A stretch of DNA of 34,252 bases from a virus: the IMG/VR virus record IMGVR_UViG_3300025425_001033, positions 1 to 34,252 of that record; one strand, 5' to 3'. The translations under genes and the position numbers were made by a program. Numbering within the stretch: the stretch's first letter is position 1; every line of letters begins with the position of its first letter. Below the pieces are notes generated by a model. It did no database searches and was not told the DNA's origin. It saw only the letters and a list, made by a program, of their open reading frames with translations. Of the stretch, positions 16,333-23,630 are shown piece after piece.

Positions 16333-17180
16333 TTAAATTTCTTTATTGCATTTATTATAGGAATAACATCTGGCTCTTTAATATTTCGCTTCCAGTAAAC
16401 GCTGCCACCGTCTACTATTGTTTTATCTCTAAGGTAAACTACATCCTTACCGTAGTACTTGCACTCTTGAAAAATTCTCGGAGCCGGATCAAATGTGTCT
16501 TTAGTGTACACATAGGTTTCAAACATTCCCATTAAATTTTCTACAGGAGCAAATACATTATTATTGCTTACATGTATATATCCTTCGTTGTAGGTTAAAA
16601 TGCCGTGGTCTGGATAATCTGCAATTACTTTTTGAATAGACGCATAGTATTTGTCGTTAGTACCTAAAAACAAATGTTTAAATTTGATGTCGTTAATATG
16701 CGGTTTGTAGATACTAAAATTAATAGTCTTTTCAAAATGTTCACCTACTCCGTTAGGATAGACTTCGGTGTCGCAAAGATCAACTATTTGTTTTGGATTA
16801 TAAAACTTAACAGCGTTGGGATATCCTTCAATATGATTTTCTGAATACACACTTATAACTTTGCTGCTAAATAATTTGCGTAATGATATCTGTTGCGCTG
16901 GGGTATAATCATTAAAACTTTGCCAACTTAGAGTCATCATACTTCTGCCCATAATAAGTGTAACATCATTATCTGAAGGCACATATGTATCTAAAAACAA
17001 ACGATTACAATGAATGTATTTGCGTGTGATAGAATTTATATAGTCAGTCTGATTATAATGTCTGTGACAAATAATAACAACTCGTGCAGGATAGCCTGCA
17101 TTGTTAAGCATATCACAATATTCATAGCTGTAGTATAACAGCCCGTCAACTGGTTTACTTGAAACTACAATATTAATCAT
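16329..17180 (-). CDS. Putative GT-B-type glycosyltransferase
   Basis: The first gene of the leftward operon encodes 283 residues. The first strand MINIVVSSKPVDGLLYYSYE and NAGYPARVVII resemble the N-terminal Rossmann domain of GT-B enzymes. The C-terminal part has KHLFLGTNDKYYASIQKVI, then FETYVYTKDTFDPAPRIFQECKYYGKD-like sequence around residues 220-246, where E239 in the P-R-x-x-x-E-x-x-x-x-G-K pattern matches the nucleotide-sugar-binding helix of GT-B proteins. No membrane segment is seen. A Shine-Dalgarno AAGGAA precedes the ATG, and the transcript from the minus-strand promoter at 17230-17258 would have a leader of about 43 bases. The sugar donor is unknown. Confidence 0.6.
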   Translation of the reverse strand: MINIVVSSKPVDGLLYYSYEYCDMLNNAGYPARVVIICHRHYNQTDYINSITRKYIHCNRLFLDTYVPSDNDVTLIMGRSMMTLSWQSFNDYTPAQQISLRKLFSSKVISVYSENHIEGYPNAVKFYNPKQIVDLCDTEVYPNGVGEHFEKTINFSIYKPHINDIKFKHLFLGTNDKYYASIQKVIADYPDHGILTYNEGYIHVSNNNVFAPVENLMGMFETYVYTKDTFDPAPRIFQECKYYGKDVVYLRDKTIVDGGSVYWKRNIKEPDVIPIINAIKKFK

Positions 17181-17202
17181 AAACTGTTCCTTTTAATTTA
17201 GG

Positions 17203-17231
17203 TTGACGAATTGTATCATACATAGTATAAT
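17203..17231 (+). promoter_or_regulatory. Sigma70-like promoter for the rightward operon
   Basis: TTGACG (17203-17208), a 17-base spacer and TATAAT (17226-17231) on the plus strand. Transcription would begin near 17238, leaving a leader of about 30 bases before the ATG at 17268. The -10 overlaps the -10 of the opposing promoter. Confidence 0.75.
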
Positions 17232-17258
17232 TATACTATCATAATAAAGAAAAGTCAA
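17230..17258 (-). promoter_or_regulatory. Sigma70-like promoter for the leftward operon
   Basis: On the minus strand, TTGACT (17258-17253), a 17-base spacer and TATAAT (17235-17230). Transcription would begin near 17223 and lead into the ten-gene leftward operon. The two -10 boxes are fused in the palindrome TAGTATAATTATACTA, so both promoters cannot be bound at once. Confidence 0.75.
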
Positions 17259-17267
17259 GACACGAAT

Positions 17268-17822
17268 ATGGAAGTATTAACACTAGAACAATTTGGCGAA
17301 GACAGATTCATGCAGGAATTAAAAACATTTAGTGAACAAAATTTTATCGGTGATAATAGAAATCGAGATTGGTTTCTGCGTATACCGCAAATATATAAAA
17401 CTCGATTTAAAGAATGGTTCTTTCTTGTAAACAATAACGAGCTAATTGCGTTTGCAACAATACAAGAGTTCTACCCAGGCTGCTATAGACTCCTGACCCG
17501 CACATACTATAATCCCGTTTATAGAAGAACCCACCTAGCATACGAACATAATAAAAAAACTCCTGCAATGTACTTGTTAGATAAACAACTAGAACATTTA
17601 ACAGATTACAAAACACTGTTTATTTCTACGCAGGGCATTAGTCGACGAAAAGTTCTTACAAAAGTTATGAATAAAGTTGGCGGAAGTTGGAAACTTCATC
17701 CTAATATGGTACAAACTTGTCAAGAAGTAGAAGATAAAAATTGTTGGCAGAATGTTATTTTTACAGGTGAATCCATCAATCTTCCTAGTATCACTATTAA
17801 TGAATGGAAGGCTAAGTTATAG
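17268..17822 (+). CDS. Uncharacterised protein, possibly GNAT-like
   Basis: The 184-residue protein is not recognised. The central part WFFLVNNNELIAFATIQEFYPGCYRLLTRTYYNP alternates in beta hairpins in the manner of a GNAT N-acyltransferase core (strand - turn with N/E - strand with FA). A helix and then TLFISTQGISRRKVLTKVMNKVG follow, where an acyl-CoA pocket would be. There is no clear Q/R-x-x-G-x-[GA] motif, so this assignment is weak. It is the first gene of the rightward operon, 30 bases behind the predicted transcription start, and is followed by a 33-base gap before the desaturase gene. Confidence 0.55.
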   Translation: MEVLTLEQFGEDRFMQELKTFSEQNFIGDNRNRDWFLRIPQIYKTRFKEWFFLVNNNELIAFATIQEFYPGCYRLLTRTYYNPVYRRTHLAYEHNKKTPAMYLLDKQLEHLTDYKTLFISTQGISRRKVLTKVMNKVGGSWKLHPNMVQTCQEVEDKNCWQNVIFTGESINLPSITINEWKAKL

Positions 17823-17855
17823 ATAAGTACATAGTATAAAGGGCAACGATATAAT

Positions 17856-18572
17856 ATGGAAAATACAACAAAGCTATTAATTAATCATACTTTTAGTCAT
17901 TTAATGCTGATACCTGCATTTATGTACGGCGAGTGGTGGATGTTCCTTGCAGCTTTTGCATGGTGGTATATAATTGCAATCGTTGCTATTAGTGGTGGCT
18001 ACCATAGATACTATAGTCATAAATCCTTTAGTGCTGGACGATGGTATGATTATGCAGTTAATGTATTAGGAATATTTAGTGGTGCAGGACCTGCAATGAC
18101 TTGGACAGGAACACACCGCCAGCATCATGCATACAGCGACACTGAAGATGATCCTCATAGCTATACCCGCAAGGGCTGGTTTGCAGTTTATGTAAACACA
18201 TGGGGATACGATTTTAAAATCAAACGTCGATTTATTAAACGCCTATTGAGTGATAAACTGTTACGATGGTTTTACACTAATTATTTTAAACTTAATATTG
18301 CTATTATTGTTGTGTTTACACTAATCGATCCGCTGTTTATGGTATTTGGTTATGCGCTGCCTGTGGTATTTGCATTCCATGGTTACGGATTACTAAATGT
18401 GTTGGGTCATCGCGACGGCAAACCTAATAACACCTGGGTAGGTAATATATTAACAGCAGGCGAAGGCTGGCATGCTAACCATCATAAACGAGGCGGCGAC
18501 TATAGAATTGGACAGACGTGGTGGCAATTGGATCCTACTGCTTGGTTTATAAGAGTAATTAGGACTGATTAA
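17856..18572 (+). CDS. Fatty acid desaturase (delta-9 acyl desaturase type)
   Basis: A 238-residue membrane di-iron desaturase. All three His boxes are present: H50-x4-H55, H87-x2-H90-H91 and H206-x2-H209-H210, plus H185 in LGHRDG, which matches the extra ligand of acyl-CoA/acyl-lipid delta-9 enzymes. Hydrophobic segments at about 20-46, 67-82, 146-165 and 166-183 give the expected paired membrane hairpins. It is a little shorter than cyanobacterial DesC proteins (about 270), mostly at the N terminus. It would add a cis double bond to host acyl chains in the membrane, needing electrons from ferredoxin or cytochrome b5. Upstream of the ATG an AAAGGG lies 12 bases away and TATAAT touches the start codon. 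It is coupled by TAATG to the next gene. Confidence 0.93.
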   Translation: MENTTKLLINHTFSHLMLIPAFMYGEWWMFLAAFAWWYIIAIVAISGGYHRYYSHKSFSAGRWYDYAVNVLGIFSGAGPAMTWTGTHRQHHAYSDTEDDPHSYTRKGWFAVYVNTWGYDFKIKRRFIKRLLSDKLLRWFYTNYFKLNIAIIVVFTLIDPLFMVFGYALPVVFAFHGYGLLNVLGHRDGKPNNTWVGNILTAGEGWHANHHKRGGDYRIGQTWWQLDPTAWFIRVIRTD

Positions 18573-19234
18573 TGCGTGAGTCATGTTTAATAAAAGCCTC
18601 CAGGAGGAGCAGAGTAAACGGCACAGGACCGCGCAGACATGAAATGCTAACTCACGGTATTGTCACTGACACTGTACCGCAAGCAGTAATTAATGAAATA
18701 TTACAAATTGCAACTAGCTATACAGGTAATGATTTAGGCGGGGACAATTATCAACTTTCGCAACACTGTGATGTAAAGAATGTATTCACATCAAGCGAAA
18801 CATATAAGCAAATTATACTTCAAGAAAGTACGGCAGAAAATACAATTGATGAAAGGAACTATCTACATTGGCGGAATGATATAAGCACTATTGCTATAGA
18901 AAACTATCTTACAACAGCATTTGTACAGCCCTATAGGACCCGTATAAGCGTTATGCATGGTGGTAATGAGTTAAACTATCACATAGACACTGATACAAGT
19001 GTACTGTGTCGTGTGCAAATACCGGCTCAAACAACAGGAAGTTTGTTTCAGTGGAAAACAAAAATAGAAGAAGTTAGTTTAGATATGAAATTAGGCGAAG
19101 CATACTTTGTTAATACAGGTTGGTTGCACAGAGTAATTAACCCAACAGATAGTATTCGTGTCGTTTTATTATTTGGAATAGACTACAACAATCTGCCAAA
19201 CAAAGAAAGTTTGTTAGTAGACGGTACACACTGA
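18572..19234 (+). CDS. Fe(II)/2OG dioxygenase-like protein (aspartyl/asparaginyl hydroxylase-like)
   Basis: In the 220-residue frame, NYHIDTDTS gives H137-x-D139 and WLHRVINPTDSIRVVLLF gives the distal H186 and R196, which together form the iron facial triad and 2-oxoglutarate arginine of cupin-type dioxygenases. The GEAYFVNTGWLH segment resembles aspartyl/asparaginyl beta-hydroxylases. The start is in doubt. ATG 18572 (overlapping the desaturase stop) gives a basic, GC-rich N terminus unlike the rest. ATG 18644 gives MLTHGIVTDTV, which reads as a natural first strand. The substrate is unknown. Confidence 0.75.
   Translation: MRESCLIKASRRSRVNGTGPRRHEMLTHGIVTDTVPQAVINEILQIATSYTGNDLGGDNYQLSQHCDVKNVFTSSETYKQIILQESTAENTIDERNYLHWRNDISTIAIENYLTTAFVQPYRTRISVMHGGNELNYHIDTDTSVLCRVQIPAQTTGSLFQWKTKIEEVSLDMKLGEAYFVNTGWLHRVINPTDSIRVVLLFGIDYNNLPNKESLLVDGTH
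18575..18656 (+). other. GC-rich segment with long-range complementarity
   Basis: CGTGAGT (18575-18581) is complementary to ACTCACG (18650-18656). Just inside, CATG (18582-18585) can pair with CATG (18638-18641). Between them lies a stretch of about two-thirds GC (18596-18637) in otherwise AT-rich DNA, with CCTCC next to AGGAGG, a perfect Shine-Dalgarno that has no start codon at the right distance. The segment spans the two candidate starts of the oxygenase gene. A structured leader is possible; I recognise no known riboswitch or ribozyme. Confidence 0.35.
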
Positions 19235-19271
19235 AACTATTATAGATATTGAATATTGGTAATTTATTAAA

Positions 19272-21059
19272 ATGAAAACACAAATCTTGCTAGGTTCAAT
19301 TTCTTTTAGTTCTTTTGAGTGGATACCGTATCCTGTCGGATGTCTTATTAGTTACGCTAAAAAAGATAGTCGTATTAATGATTTATATGAGTTCATGGAA
19401 CCTGAATATAGAAGTAAGAGTTTAGACAACGCAGACTTTCATAATAATCTTAAAAAAGCAGATATATTAGGTTTGACAAATTGGGTGTGGAATCAAAATT
19501 ATAATGATAGGATTGCAAAATTATATAAGCAGTACAATCCTAACGGTCTTGTAATTTACGGCGGAGTTAATGTTCCAGAAGATCCTAGAGCTGCAAAAGA
19601 ATACGCTAAAGTTAGAGATTTTGTAGATATATTTTTTTGTGGCCCCGGAGAAGAAAATTTTAAAAACTTTCTTCTACAATATCCTAACACTGGATTACAT
19701 AATGTAAAAGGTACATTTACACACGTTGAGAATAATGTAGTAGAGGATAGATATCAGATTACTAAGATTGATATCCCAAGTCCCTACCTAGATGGCATAT
19801 TTGAAAATATTTTTGAAAAAGAAGCAGGTAGTATTAGTGCAATTTTTGAGACTAACAGAGGATGTCCGTATGCGTGTGCATTCTGTGATTGGGGAGGTAT
19901 GACTCGTAGTAAAATTATAAAAGCAGATCCTCAATTAGTTAAAGATACTATTTCTTATATTATGAGAAAAGAGTCTGTTAACAATATATACATAGCAGAC
20001 TCGAACTTTGGAATATTTCCAAAAGATGTAGAATATACACAACATCTGATTGACGAAAAAAAGAACCGTGTAAATGATATCAATCTTACTATGGGCGGCT
20101 TTGCAAAAAATGGCACTAAGTATGTAGAAGAAATTATGAGAATGATGCATGATCATTTCAATGCATATCACGGAAGAAAATACATTAAGCTAAGTTTTCA
20201 AAGTCATGACCAAACAACACTTGACACTGTGCAGCGTTCTAATATAGATAACACAAAGTTATTTCCTATGATGGAGCGTTTTAAAGCAGATGGTGTACAA
20301 GTAGATGCTGAAATGATAATTGGTATGCCGGGCGACAATCAAGAACGCTGGTTACAAACAATTCAAACAAATATGGATTTAGGCATAAATCATCAAAAAA
20401 GTTTTACATTATATGTAGTACCTAACACTCCGATGGCATCGCCTGAGTATCAAGAAAAGTATAAAATAAAAACTAAGAAGGTATTGGTTCCATATGAGCT
20501 TGATCATATAAAAAGTAAAGAATATCACAATAAAAGAATTAACGGGGAAACAGTTACAACTACTTGTAAGTTTGACGACCCTACTGAATACCAAACACTA
20601 GAGTTTATATACGAGTGCTTTACATTTGATAGTAAAGAACTTATGAAGATTTATGATGTGTGGTTTTGGTTTAATACATTGTATAATGCCAAGGTAGCAA
20701 GGAAATGGATGTTAGCATCTAATAAAACAGCTAAAGAGCAATATAGCGATTTTATTACTGCTATAGATACTGGTAAGATGCCGTTTTGGAAAGATTTATT
20801 AGAACAGTTTAGATATGCAGTATGGAACACAATAGCTAAACCAGAACCTATAACTAAAGTAGAAACCTTATATCTTGTTAATTTTGTTACTAAGTTTGTG
20901 TTTAGAGGAAACGAACTGATAGATATATATGATAACAAAGAACTTGCAGTAAAAGAACTTAGGCAAGTTTATCCAGATATTGATTTTAATCATTTTAGAA
21001 AAATACATCAGTTAAAAGATAAATTGCGATTGTATTTTGTAGCAGCAGAAGTTGTATAA
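19272..21059 (+). CDS. B12-binding-domain radical SAM protein
   Basis: A 595-residue class B radical SAM enzyme. Residues 1 to about 150 form a Rossmann-like cobalamin-binding domain: PYPVGCLISYAKK, ADILGLTNWVWN, NGLVIYGGVNVPEDP and FCGPGEENF are the usual strand and loop landmarks. The classic DxHxxG is absent, so cobalamin would be bound base-off or not at all. The barrel motif is C198-x3-C202-x2-C205-D-W-G in ETNRGCPYACAFCDWG. Later, AEMIIGMPGD matches the G-x-P-G-[DE] strand of HemN/MiaB-type barrels. A C-terminal helical region of about 170 residues follows. Such enzymes methylate unreactive carbons or phosphorus, or rearrange rings. It is coupled by TAATG to the TauD-like gene downstream. 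Confidence 0.9.
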   Translation: MKTQILLGSISFSSFEWIPYPVGCLISYAKKDSRINDLYEFMEPEYRSKSLDNADFHNNLKKADILGLTNWVWNQNYNDRIAKLYKQYNPNGLVIYGGVNVPEDPRAAKEYAKVRDFVDIFFCGPGEENFKNFLLQYPNTGLHNVKGTFTHVENNVVEDRYQITKIDIPSPYLDGIFENIFEKEAGSISAIFETNRGCPYACAFCDWGGMTRSKIIKADPQLVKDTISYIMRKESVNNIYIADSNFGIFPKDVEYTQHLIDEKKNRVNDINLTMGGFAKNGTKYVEEIMRMMHDHFNAYHGRKYIKLSFQSHDQTTLDTVQRSNIDNTKLFPMMERFKADGVQVDAEMIIGMPGDNQERWLQTIQTNMDLGINHQKSFTLYVVPNTPMASPEYQEKYKIKTKKVLVPYELDHIKSKEYHNKRINGETVTTTCKFDDPTEYQTLEFIYECFTFDSKELMKIYDVWFWFNTLYNAKVARKWMLASNKTAKEQYSDFITAIDTGKMPFWKDLLEQFRYAVWNTIAKPEPITKVETLYLVNFVTKFVFRGNELIDIYDNKELAVKELRQVYPDIDFNHFRKIHQLKDKLRLYFVAAEVV

Positions 21060-21859
21060 TGAAAATTAATAATATTAAAAATAACTGGGTAAGTGAAGTC
21101 TTTAATGTAGATTGCGCTGCCTTAACTATATTAGAAAAAACAAAAGTATACAATTTGTTTGCTAAACGAAAAGTAATAATCTTTAAAAATCAATCTTTAA
21201 ACAACACACAACTAAAGAATTTCTGTAGTATTTTTGGGAAAGTCTGGGACAATTCGAAAGAAAAATATAGCGGCCTACAACAAAGCGTAGATAGTGGTCA
21301 TGAAGACAACTTTGTTGAAACAGTAAGTGAAGATGGATTGTTAAAGTCTGGGATTATCCCCTGGCATATTGATCTTACACATTTCCCTTCACAATTACTG
21401 CCTAATAGAATTTTATATGCTGTTGAACTAGAAGGAGAACCTGCCGGCACAACGTTTATTGATACTATTCAAGGTTTGCATTTAATTGATAATTCTATAA
21501 GAGAATTTTTAAAATCTGCTACTGCTTTATGCAAGGCACCTTACCAAACACCTTGGGATTGTTATGTTAGAAGACCGGCAATACAATGGCATCCAAAACA
21601 TAATGATTACGGATTAGTAGCTGATGAATTATTTACACAGTGGATAGAAGGAATTGAAGAAGGCACGGATTACAAACAGTGGATCAGAAATAATGTAATT
21701 AATAAGATGATGAGTGACGATACAATATACACTCATGATTGGAATATAGGAGATTTAGTTGTATACGACAATTGGAGTACTATACACTATAGAGCTGCAT
21801 TTACTGGTATACGTAAATTAAAAAGAGTTACATGGGATCAGAATTGGTTTAATAAATGA
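21059..21859 (+). CDS. TauD/TfdA-family Fe(II)/2OG dioxygenase
   Basis: The 266-residue protein has KVIIFKNQSLNNTQLKNFCSIFG (residues 38-60), the conserved N-terminal segment of TauD/TfdA proteins. The iron triad is H103-x-D105 in PWHIDLTH and H243 in WSTIHYR, with R251 or R254 in reach for 2-oxoglutarate. GTTFIDTIQGL matches the A-G-x-T-x-F-x-D block. Family members hydroxylate taurine, 2,4-D, carnitine precursors, and amino acids in antibiotic pathways. Length is normal (about 280). The start overlaps the radical SAM stop by one base and the end overlaps the sulfotransferase by 4, so the three steps are coupled. The substrate is unknown. Confidence 0.9.
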   Translation: MKINNIKNNWVSEVFNVDCAALTILEKTKVYNLFAKRKVIIFKNQSLNNTQLKNFCSIFGKVWDNSKEKYSGLQQSVDSGHEDNFVETVSEDGLLKSGIIPWHIDLTHFPSQLLPNRILYAVELEGEPAGTTFIDTIQGLHLIDNSIREFLKSATALCKAPYQTPWDCYVRRPAIQWHPKHNDYGLVADELFTQWIEGIEEGTDYKQWIRNNVINKMMSDDTIYTHDWNIGDLVVYDNWSTIHYRAAFTGIRKLKRVTWDQNWFNK

Positions 21860-22437
21860 TTTACACAAAAGACATTGCGTTTGTTCATATTCCAAAAACT
21901 TCTGGAATGAGTATTAAGAAAAGCATAAACTTAAATTGTTCTGATGCAAAGTACATGCCTGAAGATATGTTTAGTAAAGAAATTAACGGAACTGATTGGC
22001 GACAAGTTATGCATTATCCGTACAGCTACTGGGAACCATTAATAGAAAACAAATGGGTATTTTCTGTTGTAAGAAATCCATTTATCAGAGCAGTAAGTTT
22101 TTATGTGTTTTTAAAAAGCATGTATACATTTAAAGACACCCTTGCCGACTTAACTTTCGAACAACTGTATACAAAAAAGTATGACCGTTTCTATGTATCA
22201 ACTACTTCACAAACTAAATATTTAACCGGCAAAAACAGCATGGTTCCTAATATTTTTAAATACGAAGATGGATATTCCAAAATAGAAGATAAACTAGGTT
22301 TTAAGATAGATCAAAAAGAACTAATTTCTCCCAAATATAATTACCTGGACTATTATAACGAAGAAAGAGAGAAATTAATTTTAAACATCTTTGAGGAAGA
22401 TTTTGAAAACTTTTCCTATAGTACTAATGTTATATAG
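21856..22437 (+). CDS. Sulfotransferase-family protein
   Basis: The 193-residue protein has both PAPS-binding elements. The 5'-phosphosulfate loop is FVHIPKTSGMSI (residues 9-20), where K-T-S-G is the P-loop-like turn. The 3'-phosphate site is SVVRNPFIRAVSFY (R73 and S81). The HIPKTxG form is that of the heparan/carbohydrate sulfotransferase branch (Sulfotransfer_2). It would transfer sulfate from PAPS to a sugar or other hydroxyl; PAPS would have to come from the host. The length is short, so only the core fold is present. It starts ATGA on the TauD-like stop, and the next gene begins within its last codons. Confidence 0.85.
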   Translation: MIYTKDIAFVHIPKTSGMSIKKSINLNCSDAKYMPEDMFSKEINGTDWRQVMHYPYSYWEPLIENKWVFSVVRNPFIRAVSFYVFLKSMYTFKDTLADLTFEQLYTKKYDRFYVSTTSQTKYLTGKNSMVPNIFKYEDGYSKIEDKLGFKIDQKELISPKYNYLDYYNEEREKLILNIFEEDFENFSYSTNVI

Positions 22438-22882
22438 ATATTGTTTAAATCTTCCTCAAATTCCAGATAGTATTATCGATCTAACGGAAGATGAAATAAG
22501 AAAAATTCCTAATAAGTTTAACGGAGTTAACGCAAGGAAATATACATTACATGCTGCTACACACAAACTTGAAGAATTTTTAAAACCCTATTTTGATAAT
22601 GATACAAATTTTGCATTTCAATTAATTACAGACGATTTGCCTCTACATAAAGACTATGGTAGAACAAATTGTTATAATTATATTATCGAGTCAGGCGGCA
22701 ACGTCAGCACTGTTTGGTATGATGACAAAGCAAAAGAAATTGATAGGGTAGTGTTTCCTACAAATATTTGGCATAACATTGACGTAACACTGTTTCATAA
22801 TGTTATAGGTATAACTAGTACACGAATAGCTATTAGTGCTTGGGTAAAAGACGACCGTGCTACAGGAGAACTAAAACTTTAA
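22427..22882 (+). CDS. Putative Fe(II)/2OG oxygenase-like protein
   Basis: From ATG 22427 the protein has 151 residues. LPLHKDYGR gives H74-x-D76, IWHNI the distal H116, and TSTRIAIS a possible 2-oxoglutarate arginine (R133), the order of a cupin dioxygenase. It is small and its identity as an oxygenase rests on these spaced residues. An in-frame TTG at 22391 would add 12 residues; ATG 22427 is preferred because it overlaps the sulfotransferase gene by only 11 bases. The gene ends convergently with the next one, the two stop codons sharing TTAA at 22879-22882. Confidence 0.6.
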   Translation: MLYRYCLNLPQIPDSIIDLTEDEIRKIPNKFNGVNARKYTLHAATHKLEEFLKPYFDNDTNFAFQLITDDLPLHKDYGRTNCYNYIIESGGNVSTVWYDDKAKEIDRVVFPTNIWHNIDVTLFHNVIGITSTRIAISAWVKDDRATGELKL

Positions 22883-23499
22883 CCAGTTAAAAACTTTAAA
22901 GTTTCGATAACACTTTCTTGTGTTAATATAACATTAACTGCAACAAAGTAAAAAGGTGTATCGCTAGTATTAAACAGTGTGTGCATTTTTGCAGTATCGA
23001 TAAAATATAATTGACCGTTTTCAAATTCCATCTTTTTATTTTCTAAAAGGAAAATGTTTTGTACACTATTATAATTTAAAGGTAAAAACAATCTAAATGA
23101 ATCTATATTAAAGTGTCTGTTATCTCTATGAGGCGGAAAATAGCCTCCGCGATTTAGTCTGATAACATGTGTTCTGCCTAAATGCAATTCTAAAGGATCT
23201 AACCATTCTTTAAAATAATCGTAAACTGGTGTCTTAGTACTAAAATTTGCTTCGTTAAGTGCAATGCCGGTATCAGTGTAATATTCATATAACGAGTCTA
23301 GATCAGGCCTACCAGATAGTCCACCATCTAAGCTAGTAATACTTAGACCTTCTCTGTCTATTTTTTTACGAGGATTATATTGCACCCATTCAAAATTATT
23401 CTTAAGATCGTCAATTAAACTTCCTACTCTGTTTTTTAACTTCAACGGGTAGTAATCGCCGAAGCGTGTTAATGTAGAGTATAAGATAGAGTTATTCAT
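22879..23499 (-). CDS. Fe(II)/2OG oxygenase (prolyl/asparaginyl hydroxylase-like)
   Basis: The 206-residue protein has RTHVIRLNRGGYFPPHRDNRHF around residues 109-130 with H124-x-D126, then ENGQLYFIDTAKMHTLFNTSD with H173. These are the HxD...H iron ligands in the correct spacing; FYFVAVNV is the last strand of the double-stranded beta helix. The N-x-x-x-x-P-P-H-x-D form is the one seen in many phage 2OG oxygenases. A perfect late promoter TATAAATA lies 18 bases before its ATG and an AAGGAC Shine-Dalgarno sits between. It is thus expressed with the virion genes, unlike the oxygenases of the rightward operon. The substrate may be a virion or host protein. Confidence 0.82.
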   Translation of the reverse strand: MNNSILYSTLTRFGDYYPLKLKNRVGSLIDDLKNNFEWVQYNPRKKIDREGLSITSLDGGLSGRPDLDSLYEYYTDTGIALNEANFSTKTPVYDYFKEWLDPLELHLGRTHVIRLNRGGYFPPHRDNRHFNIDSFRLFLPLNYNSVQNIFLLENKKMEFENGQLYFIDTAKMHTLFNTSDTPFYFVAVNVILTQESVIETLKFLTG

Positions 23500-23516
23500 T
23501 TAATTGTCCTTGCTTG

Positions 23517-23524
23517 TATTTATA
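23517..23524 (-). promoter_or_regulatory. T4-type late promoter (TATAAATA)
   Basis: A perfect TATAAATA on the minus strand, 18 bases from the ATG of the oxygenase gene at 23499, directly behind the tail fibre terminator. T4-like phages use this single element with gp55/gp33/gp45 for late transcription. Confidence 0.7.
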
Positions 23525-23575
23525 ACAGCAAGTATTTAATATTAATAGTTTTTGGATATTTTTAGTTCAAAGAAA

Positions 23576-23606
23576 ATCACCGAAGCCAAATATAGCAATC
23601 GGTGAT
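23576..23606 (-). terminator. Rho-independent terminator after the tail fibre gene
   Basis: A perfect 8-base stem (ATCACCGA at 23576-23583 with TCGGTGAT at 23599-23606) and a 15-base loop, followed on the minus strand by TTTCTTT. It lies 25 bases past the tail fibre stop. The 131-base gap 23500-23630 holds this terminator and the late promoter. Confidence 0.75.
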
Positions 23607-23630
23607 ACTTTAAAAAATGATAAAACTATA

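Noticed and set aside
17835-17855. TATAAA and TATAAT boxes just before the desaturase gene as a promoter
   Set aside because: No -35-like hexamer is found at 16-18 bases, and the gene is 33 bases behind another gene of the same operon.
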